A stretch of 64,000 bases of DNA from Prosapia bicincta. Its lineage: Eukaryota; Arthropoda; Insecta; Hemiptera; Cercopidae. Below, piece by piece: positions 23,812-34,389 of this stretch. The DNA is taken from contig JBAIZL010000002.1 in assembly GCA_036971475.1 (NCBI GenBank), positions 171,118,024 through 171,182,023 on the forward strand, in the 5' to 3' direction. The notes beneath the pieces were generated by a model. It worked only from the letters and a program-made list of their open reading frames with translations, was not told the origin of the DNA and searched no databases. The position numbers and the translations under genes are program-made. Every line of letters begins with the position of its first letter. Positions within the stretch are counted from its first letter, which is position 1.

Positions 23812-25786
23812 TAATCTACTTTTGTACCCCTGATTGCTTGACTGTATGGAATGGATCGATTTATGTTTATTGGGTGGTTGCTGTCGAAATGGAGATATTG
23901 TAGGTGGTTTGTCGGTTTGATGTGAATTCCTGTGTTGATATTTCCATTCTGGAGTGTTACCTCTACATCCAAAAAGGTGATGGCTGATGTAGATTTCTCC
24001 CACGTAAATTGAAGTGTGGAGAATTGTGTCAGGCTGTCTAAAAATGCCTCAAGTGTTGAAGCACCCTGTGTCCAAATTAGGAAGATGTCATCTATATATC
24101 TATACTAACATAATGGCTGGTGTGTTTGTGTCTTTAGAAAACTTTCTTCCAACAATCCCATGTACAGATTTGCGTACGATGGTGCCATTCTGGTGCCCAT
24201 TGCTGTTCCCTTTATTTGAAGGTAGTTCCTTCCCTCAAACTGAAAGTTGTTCTTCTCGAGGATGAACCTGGTCAGGTTCACAAGAAAAGGTGTAGTGGGA
24301 GAAGGCTTGCCTGGGCGTTTGTTTAGAAAATTCTCTATTGCAGATAGGCTGTGTGCATGAGGGATGTTGGTATAGAGGGAGGTGACATCTATGGTGACCA
24401 AAATAGTTACCGGGGGTAGAGGTACAGATATTTGTGAGAGTCGATCTATGAAATGATTGGTGTCCTGGGTATGTGATGGAAGGTTCTTTACTAAGGGTTG
24501 AAGGTGTGAGTAAAGGAAAGCTGAAATTCTTTCCGTTACTGAATTGCAGCCAGCGGTGGAGGGATTATGTTTTTGTGGATCTTTGGTAATATATAGAATT
24601 GAGGAGTAGAGGGGTTTTCATTATATAATAATTTTAGAGATGTTTCCAAAATGTTTTGTTCAGGAGCTGTATATTTGAGTAGGTCCGAGAGTAAATTGTT
24701 GAATTCTGTAGTGGGGTTATCTGTAAGTATTTTGTATGTTGTGATGTCTGACAGTTGTTTATTTGCTTCTTTGATGTAGTCTTCTTTATTCATAATGACA
24801 GTGGTTGAACCTTTATCTGCTGGAAGAATCAAAATATCTTTATTGTTTTTCAACGAAAATATTGCCGCTTTTTCTAATTTGGTAAGGTTAGGTTTAGTCT
24901 TCAGATTTTTAGTGAAATTTATATCGGTGATGCTTTGCATGATAAAGTTGATGTAAAGTTCAATGGGGTGATCAGGTGGTAGTGGTGGTGGATCCCAGTT
25001 GGAGGGTGGTTTGAATTTTGCAAGACATACGTCTATGTTTGTATCCGTTTTGAAAGTTGGTGTCTGAGGTATATAATTTTTTATCCTAAGTTTTCTGGCA
25101 AAGCTGAAAACATCTTTTCCTAACTTGAATTGGTCTATTTCCTTAGCTGGTGTGAATGACAGGCCTTTAGAAATTACTAGTAGTTCATGTTCCGAGAGTG
25201 TGTGGTTGGAAATATTGTGCACAGCAACTGTTTTTGGTGAAGGGTTATTTCTTATATCGGGACTGTTATTATTATTATTTTTGTTATTTAGCAATAATGA
25301 TTGGGTTGGCAGTTTAGGGAGTTGTCCACAGGGTACTGGTATCTTGAAGAGAGAACTTAGGCTAGGTTTGTCACAAACAAGAGGTGGTTTGTCGGCAGGT
25401 AAAAAAGTTTATGTATTTTATTCTTTGCAAGATTGTCTTGCAGTATGTATGCTTTATTGAGAGTATCTTCCATTTGTTGTATTAGATATGGAAAATTGGA
25501 GGTAATTAATTTGGCAGTTGAGGTTAGTAATTCAGATAATTTGACTTGTTCTTGTTTGTGACACTGTAAGACACGTGTAATTTGGAAAGAGTTGTTTTTG
25601 TAAATTGGAGAAATAACAGTTTTGATATACTGGGGCATACCTGACAGCGGTGATTTCATATTTAAACCCTTTGGTGTAATGCCTAGATTTAGACATGCTT
25701 CTAAAAACAGTATATGCATGTTTATTTTTGAGATTTTAAAAGCCAGGTTTTTAAGCTGTTTCAAATACAGCTTAGGAAGATTCATT
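23812..25786 (-). pseudogene. PLE2 reverse transcriptase region (Penelope-like element, 5' part)
   Basis: A Penelope-like element in several broken frames. Order on the minus strand: an N-terminal segment (25357-25785) with Leu/Lys-rich sequence; then 24536-25294, containing the PLE motif ILPADKGSTTVIMNKEDYIK and later FYILPKIHKN; then 24105-24401 with VTIDVTSLYTNIPHAHSL (RT motif with catalytic Asp) and IKGTAMGTRMAPSYANLYMG; then YRYIDDIFLIWTQG (RT catalytic YxDD, after an in-frame TAG) and ITFLDVEVTL. It stops at AIRGTKVD near 23815, so the GIY-YIG domain is missing. Stops and frameshifts make it inactive. Confidence 0.9.
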
Positions 25787-25787
25787 A

Positions 25788-26027
25788 TATAAATTATATA
25801 TCTTTAATCTGTGCATCTGTGACATCTGATTTCTACTCTACACAATCTGTGAGTACAATTATTTTATTTCATTCTCTCATATTTCTTTTTGTGTTTTCTC
25901 TTCGATTGACAAAGACCACTGTGTGGTTGAAATATATCATTGTTTAAGTGCTTTTATGTGTTTCTATTTCAAGACTACAGAGTGGACTCTTACCAAGGTA
26001 AATCTGTCAGTCTCCTAGTCAAAAAAA

Positions 26028-26032
<5 letters not shown>
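25788..26032 (+). mobile_element. PLE2 terminal region, inverted relative to the RT body
   Basis: The PLE2 3' terminal sequence (TATATCTTTAATCTGTGCATC ... AAGGTAAATCTGTCAGTCTC) in + orientation, directly adjoining the minus-strand RT body. It contains the ribozyme-like hairpin GACCAC-TGT-GTGGTT followed by GAAA at 25914-25932. It ends in AAAAAAATCT and then a (TA)n tract. Confidence 0.88.

Positions 26033-26086
<54 letters not shown>
26033..26086. repeat. (TA)n tract between PLE2 and PLE1 ends
   Basis: Uninterrupted AT dinucleotide repeat separating two PLE termini. Confidence 0.97.
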
Positions 26087-26089
<3 letters not shown>

Positions 26090-27604
26090 GTTAATATATT
26101 ACTATTTTTGAGTAATTTTATCCACCATTAAGTGCAATAATTTTACCTTGAGTGATGAGGCACCTTTCGGTCTTTGACCATTGTCGAATCACTGATTGTT
26201 CTCTGCTGTGGATGCTACGTCCGTGAAGCCGGTGTTTGTTGAAGTTACGCGCACTATTTCTTGATCTGTGTGTATGAGGTTTCTGTATAGTATGTCTTCT
26301 GTATATGTTGTTTGTAAATTCATTAAGTTGTTGTGTATGTTTTTATAAATGTGGTATTTTTCTAGTGAGTTTAGTTCTATTGGGTTGTTATTTATTTCCA
26401 GTATGGTTAGGTTATTTTCGTAATTTGTAATTTCGTGTTTATGGGAAATTAGGTGTGCTGCAACATTTGATACTTTAGAATTTTTGTTTTTGAATGCTCT
26501 ATAATGTTCTTCAAATCTTATTTTAAATGTTCTGGATGTTTTTCCTATGTAAAAAGCGTTACAGTTGTTGCATGTGATTTTGTAAATTCCTGATAGGTTA
26601 TGTTTTTCTGAATTTGTTATGTGGTTTTTGTTACTAAGATATTTTATTATTTTGTTGTTTGGTTTGTAAGTTGGAGTGTAGTATTCTTTGTTGTATATAT
26701 TTGTTATTTTTTCTATTTTGTTATTGGTATATTTATATTTTAGGTAGATTTTTTTATTTTTATTGTTTTCGTGTTCCGGTTGTAGTGTTGTGTTGAGGTT
26801 AGGTTTTTTTGTGAATTTATTGTATAAATTTTTTATAATGTGTTTGTTGTATCCATTTTCTATTGCTATTTTTGTAATGTTATCTAATTCTTCATTTAAT
26901 TTTTGTTTGTTATCCTGTGTGTATTTTATTGCTTTATTTATCATGTTACTGTAAGTGTTAATTTTGTGTGTCCAGGGGTGGTTAGATTTGTAGTGTATTG
27001 TGGTGTTGTTGGAAGTAGGTTTCCTGTATACTGTAGTTTCTATTTTATTATCATTTATATTTAAAGTAATGTCGAGGAAGTTGATTGTTCTATTTGTTTC
27101 TGTTTCAACGGTGAATTGTATGTTTTCGTTGTATGTATTTAGTTTGTTTAATATTATGACGTGTTCGTTGTGAATGGTAGGTTGGTATATTACAAGTATA
27201 TCGTCTACATATCTTGTCCATAGTGAGATATTGTGTGTGTTTATTATAGGTTTAATTATTATTTGTTCAAAGTGTTGTAAATATATTTCTGACATGACAG
27301 ATGAAATGGGTGAACCCATGGGGAGTCCTGTTGTTTGTTTATAATATTTATTGTTAAATTGAAAGTAATTTTGGTTACATATGTGTTTGGTTAGCGTAAT
27401 GATACTATCTATTATGTTTCTTTTTTCGTTATTGTGTATCAGTTTGTTTTTTATTATTTCTATGGTTTCTTCTATTGGGATACTAGGGTACATGTTAGTT
27501 ATGTCATAACTTATTATTTTTGTGTTGCTGTTTGTTTTTATCGTTTTTATTTTATTGATTAATTCGTATCCATTTTTTATATTGTATGTGTTGTTGATGT
27601 GTAT
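26087..27604 (-). CDS. PLE1 polyprotein: reverse transcriptase plus GIY-YIG endonuclease (5'-truncated)
   Basis: The best-preserved PLE frame in the window; the coding part is 26189-27604 on the minus strand. RT motifs in order: SYDITNMYPSIPIEE (first catalytic Asp), GLPMGSPISSVMSEIYL, RYVDDILVI (catalytic Asp pair), NFLDITLNI. After a Lys/Asn-rich linker comes a GIY-YIG nuclease, SGIYKITCNNCNAFYIGKTS, with R and E further on (RFEEH), the Penelope arrangement. The N-terminal portion before the first RT motifs is missing. The open frame runs about 60 bases past 27604 only because the inverted arm happens to be open; those first ~19 residues are not element protein. The 3' UTR (26087-26188) holds the ribozyme-like terminal repeat. 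Confidence 0.93.
26151..26193 (-). ncRNA. hammerhead-like motif in PLE1 end (minus arm)
   Basis: Mirror of the motif at 27820-27862, with identical sequence: AGTGAT/ATCACT closing stem, GGTC-AAA-GACC hairpin, GAAA. See that entry for the core deviations. Confidence 0.45.
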
Positions 27605-27972
27605 AACCATACTGGAAATAAATAACAACCCAATAGAACTAAACTCACTAGAAAAATACCACATTTATAAAAACATACACAACAACTTAATGAATTTACA
27701 AACAACATATACAGAAGACATACTATACAGAAACCTCATACACACAGATCAAGAAATAGTGCGCGTAACTTCAACAAACACCGGCTTCACGGACGTAGCA
27801 TCCACAGCAGAGAACAATCAGTGATTCGACAATGGTCAAAGACCGAAAGGTGCCTCATCACTCAAGGTAAAATTATTGCACTTAATGGTGGATAAAATTA
27901 CTCAAAAATAGTAATATATTAACTTCATAAAGTCAGTGCAACGGAAAAACAATGGATAATATTAAATATCAA

Positions 27973-27977
<5 letters not shown>
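27604..27977 (+). mobile_element. PLE1 terminal region, inverted copy
   Basis: Starting at TAACCATACTGG, this repeats the last ~320 bp of PLE1 in opposite orientation to the adjoining body, then adds a 45-nt tail (AAAGTCAGTGCAACGGAAAA ... TATCAAGAA) before (TA)n. The pair forms a hairpin with ~320-bp arms around the RT body. Confidence 0.9.
27820..27862 (+). ncRNA. hammerhead-like motif in PLE1 end (U3-A8 core variant)
   Basis: Layout: helix I AGTGAT (27820-27825) pairs with ATCACT (27857-27862). Core box TCGACAA (27826-27832) stands in place of CUGANGA. Then one extra T, helix II GGTC-AAA-GACC (27834-27844), GAAA (27845-27848), a short loop GGTGCC, then TC before the predicted cleavage after 27856. 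Penelope-like elements are known to carry small hammerheads with a minimal helix III. Here core positions C3 and G8 read U and A, which keeps the C3-G8 type pair. U4 reads C, so activity is uncertain. Confidence 0.45.
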
Positions 27978-28012
<35 letters not shown>

Positions 28013-28013
<1 letters not shown>

Positions 28014-29432
28014 GTAACATTTATAGAATGGGCTATATAATATTATTTAAGAATTGGAAAATAGATGAGAAATAACTCACTCAAAATTTAGAAAGAAATT
28101 CATTAAGATATTGGTTAGGTTAAATGAAAACTAAATTTAGGTAAAAGCATAGAATTGTAAACAAGGTTTTTGAACTGGAAATGTATTAGGAAATTTGTTA
28201 TATCAAATAACCTAACACATAAATTAAAATAAGATAATCTAATAATAGTTATGTGTAAACAAATTTGTAAACTGTAGTAACATAGGGCCTAAGTAATTAC
28301 TTGAAGGAGAAAGTGAACACGTTTGTAAACAAAAGAAAATTGAAAGGTTATGTTTCTATGAATTCGGCTCAAAACACACACAATTCAGAACTATTTCAAA
28401 AGTAAAACACAAAGACACTTCACACACTAATAATATTAATAAAATAAACACTGGAAGGTTTGTTGACGATAGGAAATTGAAACAGTAAGTTTCAACCAGG
28501 TTTAACCAAGTTAAAACGCCATTCTAAACAAACTTGTGGGTATGTCAGCTGTAAAACAGATGAGGTCAGTGTGACAATCGATTCTAGTGAAGAAAAAGAA
28601 AACAAACTAAATTATAACCCATATGTGTTTTTTTTAAGAAGAAAGGCGGCCATATTTTAAACAATTTTAGAATCTAAGGACGCGTAGTTAGAGTTGAGTG
28701 GAGATAGCGTGGGTGACGCTACGAGAGGAAGCAGACCTTGCTGTGCAGTCAAAATTCTATTTTATTTGGAAAGAGTTCGTCTAAATTATACCGTTTTGTT
28801 AAGAAGATTGGCCAACTTAAATTAAGGAGAAGTGAATTACAAAATGTCATACTGTGTTAATATAAAGTGAAATAAATAAAACGAATTTAAGTGTGTGAAT
28901 TGTTTAATTTGGAGAGAACGGAATCTTACGTAAGCTAACTGAAATTTCGATATTTGATAAGTATTAGCGCTATAAAAATAACTTTAGTGGACTTTTAAGA
29001 TAATAGAGAAGTTTAAATTTGTATATTAGGATATCTTATAGTTAATTAATAGTACGAAATAATCCAGTTCAAATAGTTTGGCCTTTTTGCATTTTCAAAA
29101 TTTAATATTGTTTGTTCAAAATTTATTTAATTAACCTAAGAATTTCTAAAAATATAGCCCATGCGATAAACCCCGAGATATCAAGAGATCTTAAACTAGC
29201 CAAGGGTATAAAAACCTTGTAACTCAAATTTAAAGAATCGAATTTTAGTATATTTTGTTAAAACTTGTTAAGTTGTAAAATTTTGTTTTGTGTATTGTTT
29301 AATGTTGAGATGAAATTGTAATAATAAAGAATTTAAATATTTCTGAGTTTTTGTGTTTTAACTAGAAATAATATATCTTCATTTAATAGTATAAACCCCG
29401 TTGTATAGCGTCTTTTAAAAATTATGTTATAA
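28013..29432 (+). repeat. 5' LTR of a retrotransposon
   Basis: Begins TGTAACATTTATAGAATGGG and ends ...AAAATTATGTTATAA just before a primer-binding-like site. It contains a TATA box (TATAAAAA, 29206-29213) and polyadenylation signal AATAAA (29323-29328). It is essentially identical to the 3' LTR up to ~29254 (one G/A difference seen), then diverges strongly. Confidence 0.93.
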
Positions 29433-29433
29433 T

Positions 29434-29451
29434 TGGCGCAACAACGTGGGA
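29434..29451 (+). promoter_or_regulatory. probable primer-binding site
   Basis: TGGCGCAACAACGTGGGA directly follows the 5' LTR. TGGCGC...GTGGGA is the usual look of Gypsy-type primer-binding sites. The matching tRNA was not identified. Confidence 0.6.
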
Positions 29452-29611
29452 ACTCGATAAAATTTATTTAGAGAGATTTTGAATCAAAATTAATTTAGAA
29501 CTTTTTATATGAAAAACATTTGAACTGGAAATAGATTTAGAAAAATTTTGTAAAACCAAACACTGAGTTGAATAGTCAAGGCTAGGTTTATAGTATATAT
29601 AAAAATGGTTT

Positions 29612-30616
29612 ATGTGTATAATAAGTTTACTTACAGCTAAAAAAAGAAAAAATATAGGCGAGCTGGTAGTTGTAGGGGACCAGGAAAAAGGGACAAGCCT
29701 AGAAATACAAGAGACAGAAACGGAAGGCACAGATATGCAAATAGGAAACATTGAAGTAGAGGAAGATAGGGGACTACCTATGCAAACCCAAAAGAAAAAG
29801 GGAAATAATAAGAATGAAGATTTGAGGGAGATGATGAGATCTCTCATGGAAATGAGTCTAAAAAAAATGGACGAAATAAAAAAAGAATTAAATGAGAATA
29901 TAAAGGAGGAAAATAAGGAGATGAGAGAAGAGATGAACAGAGGATTTGCCTCAAGTAGGTTGGAAATGAGTAGGTTGGATAAGAAATTCGAAAGCCTAAA
30001 GGAAGAGAATAGGAGAATGATAGAGGATATGAGGGAACAGTGGAGAAAAAAGAATAATGCTGTAGTAGAGGATGAGAGAAGAGACTTAGAGGAGAAAGAT
30101 GGAGAATTAGAGGAGATTAAGGAAAATTTTGAGAAAACAAATGAAATAATAGCTGATGAGATAGAAATTAATAAAAAAGAGATAGAGAAAGTCGAATATA
30201 TAACAAAGAAAAACACAGAAGAGTTAGGAGAGTTAAAATTAAGAAATGAAGTAGGAAAGATGGAGGTACTGCCAATAAAAAATATAACAATTCAAACCGC
30301 AACTAAAAGGAAGACTGAACAGATTAATAAAATGAAAATGGTAATAGGAGAAATGGAAGGAGTTAAATATCCGTTTCAATGCATAGTGGTACAAAGCTTG
30401 TTGAGAGAAATGATCATAGGTACGGGTATGTTAATGGATGTGGAGGCACAACTCAAGTTTGGAAAATGGGAAATGGAATTTAAATATGAGAGAAACACAG
30501 AAAATAGAACTTATGAAGCAGATGAAAGATACAATGGAGATGTAAACGGTGTTAAGGCAAGGACAGGCGTGGGGACAAGAAAAGAGCAGCTTGCCCACAG
30601 TCAATCGGAATACTAA
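29612..30616 (+). CDS. Gag-like coiled-coil ORF fused to a retropepsin C-terminal half
   Basis: 334 residues between the LTRs. Residues ~60-215 are strongly charged, Lys/Glu-rich, and predicted coiled coil (for example MRSLMEMSLKKMDEIKKELN), as in Gag-like first ORFs. Residues ~220-300 (VLPIKNITIQTATKRKTEQI ... FQCIVVQSLLREMIIGTGML) resemble the second half of a Gypsy-type aspartic protease: the LPIKN strand, then a VV-x-x-LL...IIGT-x-x-LM flap and helix region. The catalytic DTG expected upstream of LPIKN is absent; a DTG lies downstream at 30677. No RT, RNase H or integrase remnant was seen before the 3' LTR. Probably a non-autonomous derivative. Confidence 0.7.
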   Translation: MCIISLLTAKKRKNIGELVVVGDQEKGTSLEIQETETEGTDMQIGNIEVEEDRGLPMQTQKKKGNNKNEDLREMMRSLMEMSLKKMDEIKKELNENIKEENKEMREEMNRGFASSRLEMSRLDKKFESLKEENRRMIEDMREQWRKKNNAVVEDERRDLEEKDGELEEIKENFEKTNEIIADEIEINKKEIEKVEYITKKNTEELGELKLRNEVGKMEVLPIKNITIQTATKRKTEQINKMKMVIGEMEGVKYPFQCIVVQSLLREMIIGTGMLMDVEAQLKFGKWEMEFKYERNTENRTYEADERYNGDVNGVKARTGVGTRKEQLAHSQSEY

Positions 30617-30658
30617 GACAATGAGAAACCCAGGAATAGAAATTAAATAGAGGAAACA

Positions 30659-30820
30659 AGTTTACAGGCATTAATAGACACAGGCAGTAATATGACAGGT
30701 ATCAAGGAGAAGTCGAGAGAAAGGAAAATAACAAAGGATAATAAGATGGAAACAACAGGAATGACTCAGGATATAAAAGTATTAGGAGAAGGAAGCGAAT
30801 GTAGGAGGGATAGATAACAA
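30659..30820 (+). pseudogene. retropepsin N-terminal fragment (DTG motif)
   Basis: The frame gives IEETSLQALIDTGSNMTGIK, with the aspartic protease catalytic triad DTG at 30677-30685 in the usual ALIDTGS-x-x-T context. It lies 3' of the protease's C-terminal half, the reverse of normal order. Confidence 0.65.
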
Positions 30821-32530
30821 ATAAACCGGAAATGATAATGGACCAGAAATGACTTAATAATTAAACAAACACTTGAAAAAAAATAAAGAAAGAAAAAATA
30901 TATAAATTTAAATAAAATAGGAAGGGAGATATTAAATATAGGTAAAGGAAGCAATATGAATAAACTCTAGGTGACTATGTGTATAAGAAAACGTTAGCAG
31001 GAGATAAGTTTTAAGGGATGGTAACTATATCTACGATAATTTATTAGAAACTTCGTCGAATAATGAATAAAGATAAAATTATGTATATTTAAACTTCGTC
31101 GTATTGTAAGGGAGAATCTGCGTTGATAAATAATGGAACTTCGTCGTATATATTATATATTGTAAAAGAAATATGCATCTATGATAATAAATATTAAAGC
31201 ATCGTTGTAATAAAAATATGGAAATTGTGTATTTAAACTTCGTCGTATTGTAAGGGAGAATCTGCGTTGATAAATAAGTATTAAAACAAAATTTATATTC
31301 GTTGATATAGGGATAGTGTAATTGAAGGAACTATAGATATGATCAAATAGAGGATATGAAATTGCAACCTTTAAAAATGTTAGATGTTAAACTTCATATA
31401 AAATAAACTGAGATGATATAAGAAAAGAATTGAACTGGATGTGAGATTGGAAGAAGAGATAAAATACTAACTTCGAACTGAGAGTTAGATGAAGCTAAAA
31501 GCGAAATAAATATGAGATAAATGATAAACAGAGTAGTGACAAGGGGAAATAAGTTAAAATATATTAAATAACCTAATTAAACAGAGATAGCAGGGATAAA
31601 AACGGAAGGAGTACAAGTAGGGTGCAATGTAAAGATAAAGATAGGTATATTCTGGATGAGCATAACAATATAAAAAGGGGAAATATAATTTGGAAAAAGG
31701 GGAATTTGAAAATAAAATGAAATATATAAATAACGTCGATAATATGTGAAATAAAATAAATGTCTACGTGAATAAGGGTGTTAATGATGTTGATGTCGTC
31801 GAAAATATGTTAAAATAAAATAAATGTCTACGTTAATAAGTGGAGGTAAGGTGAATTACCGTCATATATATATGTAACAAAGTATATAGTATAATAAAGA
31901 GTTAAAAAAAAAAAATAATAATAATAATAAAATAATAGTAATATGAAATTGGGGTTAAATTTAATATAGTTGTGTTCAGATAGAGTTGATAGATTTATAA
32001 CTGAAGTGAGGTTGAGGCAAGGTTAAGACAAATTAATTTTAATTGAAAAAAAAATTTATGATGAATAGTTGGGAGGATGCGGAAAAAGAGATAGTAAATA
32101 GAATAATAAATAACAACATATAAAATTAATGAAATAGTATTATGCGAGTTTTAAACTAGTATAAACCATATAAGACAAGTAGCTTGAAGTTTTCAGCTCA
32201 GTATTTGATTGGTAAAGAGTTAAGATAAAATTGTATTATAGAATTAAGTATAAATGGACGAAAGTGGACAGATGAAGGTATAAATGACTTTTAAGTGGAC
32301 AATTATAAAAGTGGTAAAGACAATGGACAATAAGTTAGCCAAAGTGTTGAGGTATAACGTACTCAATAAAAATGTGTTCAGGTAGTTATTAAATAAAATG
32401 TACAAGTAGGAAATAAATGTAAATTTAAATTTAATTTAAAAAAAAAAATATGTATATTTAAGCAAGCTTGTAAAATGTAAAAAAAAGGTGTAATGTAGAT
32501 ATTAGGATTGTTTTTTTTGTTTAAATTAAA
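30821..32530. other. internal non-coding part of the LTR element
   Basis: Purine-rich, stop-riddled sequence with no pol domain recognised. A segment (AACTTCGTCGTATTGTAAGG ... GCGTTGATAAATA) occurs twice, near 31094 and 31233, and AACTTCGTCG also recurs alone near 31049 and 31138. It ends in a short purine run, AGGGGACAA, before the 3' LTR. Confidence 0.6.
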
Positions 32531-32532
32531 TT

Positions 32533-32541
32533 AGGGGACAA
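32533..32541 (+). promoter_or_regulatory. candidate polypurine tract
   Basis: AGGGGACAA directly precedes TGTAACATT of the 3' LTR, the position where plus-strand synthesis is primed. Confidence 0.5.
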
Positions 32542-33965
32542 TGTAACATTTATAGAATGGGCTATATAATATTATTTAAGAATTGGAAAATAGATGAGAA
32601 ATAACTCACTCAAAATTTAGAAAGAAATTCATTAAGATATTGGTTAGGTTAAATGAAAACTAAATTTAGGTAAAAGCATAGAATTGTAAACAAGGTTTTT
32701 GAACTGGAAATGTATTAGGAAATTTGTTATATCAAATAACCTAACACATAAATTAAAATAAGATAATCTAATAATAGTTATGTGTAAACAAATTTGTAAA
32801 CTGTAGTAACATAGGGCCTAAGTAATTACTTGAAGGAGAAAGTGAACACGTTTGTAAACAAAAGAAAATTGAAAGGTTATGTTTCTATGAATTCGGCTCA
32901 AAACACACACAATTCAGAACTATTTCAAAAGTAAAACACAAAGACACTTCACACACTAATAATATTAATAAAATAAACACTGGAAGGTTTGTTGACGATA
33001 GGAAATTGAAACAGTAAGTTTCAACCAGGTTTAACCAAGTTAAAACGCCATTCTAAACAAACTTGTGGGTATGTCAGCTGTAAAACAGATGAGGTCAGTG
33101 TGACAATCGATTCTAGTGAAGAAAAAGAAAACAAACTAAATTATAACCCATATGTGTTTTTTTTAAGAAGAAAGGCGGCCATATTTTAAACAATTTTAGA
33201 ATCTAAGGACGCGTAGTTAGAGTTGAGTGGAGATAGCGTGGGTGACGCTACGAGAGGAAGCAGACCTTGCTGTGCAGTCAAAATTCTATTTTATTTGGAA
33301 AGAGTTCGTCTAAATTATACCGTTTTGTTAAGAAGATTGGCCAACTTAAATTAAGGAGAAGTGAATTACAAAATGTCATACTGTGTTAATATAAAGTAAA
33401 ATAAATAAAACGAATTTAAGTGTGTGAATTGTTTAATTTGGAGAGAACGGAATCTTACGTAAGCTAACTGAAATTTCGATATTTGATAAGTATTAGCGCT
33501 ATAAAAATAACTTTAGTGGACTTTTAAGATAATAGAGAAGTTTAAATTTGTATATTAGGATATCTTATAGTTAATTAATAGTACGAAATAATCCAGTTCA
33601 AATAGTTTGGCCTTTTTGCATTTTCAAAATTTAATATTGTTTGTTCAAAATTTATTTAATTAACCTAAGAATTTCTAAAAATATAGCCCATGCGATAAAC
33701 CCCGAGATATCAAGAGATCTTAAACTAGCCAAGGGTATAAAAACCTTGTAACTCAAATTTAAAGAATCGAATTTTAGTATATTGTGTTAAAACTTGTAAG
33801 TCATAAAATTTTGTTTATTGTGTTATTGTTTTAAATGTTGAAAAAGAAATGTTATAATAAAGTTTGAATTGTTCCTGAGTAGTTTTATTTGTCTTAAATA
33901 AAAAATTTCAATTTATTAAATAGTAAAACATAATTATATTGTATTGTGTCTCTTTAAAAATTATG

Positions 33966-33971
<6 letters not shown>
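32542..33971 (+). repeat. 3' LTR of the retrotransposon
   Basis: Same start as the 5' LTR (TGTAACATTTATAGAATGGG) and the same TATA box (33736-33743). Identity is nearly perfect to ~33784. The last ~190 bp differ from the 5' LTR by many substitutions and indels, then both end AAAATTATGTTATAA. A (TA)n tract follows, so the target duplication cannot be read. Confidence 0.93.

Positions 33972-34046
<75 letters not shown>
33972..34046. repeat. (TA)n tract
   Basis: About 75 bp of AT dinucleotides following the 3' LTR. Together with the (TA)n at 27977-28010 it suggests the LTR element inserted into a pre-existing TA tract. Confidence 0.95.
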
Positions 34047-34049
<3 letters not shown>

Positions 34050-34050
34050 A

Positions 34051-34299
34051 TTAATCAATGTTTTTGCTGTTTTCTTTTCTGGTCTTTTTCCTCTTCAACG
34101 GCACCGTTTCAAGACAAATGTATACAAATGTCAATCGTAGATCTAGGACGATTTTGACCATTTTCCCCTTGCAAATATTTTTTAATGTTATCAAACTAAT
34201 ATTACCCATTTCCCTTTTAGACTGCTTTGCTTGATCTTTATTTTTAGCTAGCATATTAACAATACTTCCTAATTTCTTTAATACCACTTTGGCTTTCAT
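34051..34299 (-). CDS. unrecognised basic ORF between the LTR element and a mariner
   Basis: 82 residues on the minus strand, starting MKAKVVLKKLGSIVNMLAKN and Lys-rich throughout. I do not recognise it. It may be a spurious frame or a gene fragment carried by a transposon. No splice or promoter evidence. Confidence 0.25.
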   Translation of the reverse strand: MKAKVVLKKLGSIVNMLAKNKDQAKQSKREMGNISLITLKNICKGKMVKIVLDLRLTFVYICLETVPLKRKKTRKENSKNID

Positions 34300-34389
34300 T
34301 TTACCCCTATTCTTATCTAATTATTTTTATGTGAAACCGGTTTTTTTGCAACAGATGTCACTGACGGTTATTTTGCCCGTCACAACATC

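Noticed and set aside
27522..27824. Plus-strand ORF reading into PLE1 C-terminal sequence
   Set aside because: Its first part is antisense of the minus copy. Only the part after 27604 is PLE1 sequence, and that belongs to the inverted terminal arm.
29464..30216. Minus-strand Ser/Phe-rich ORF opposite the Gag-like frame
   Set aside because: Shadow of the Lys/Glu-rich plus-strand frame. Its hydrophobic character follows from the reverse complement of AAR/GAR codons.
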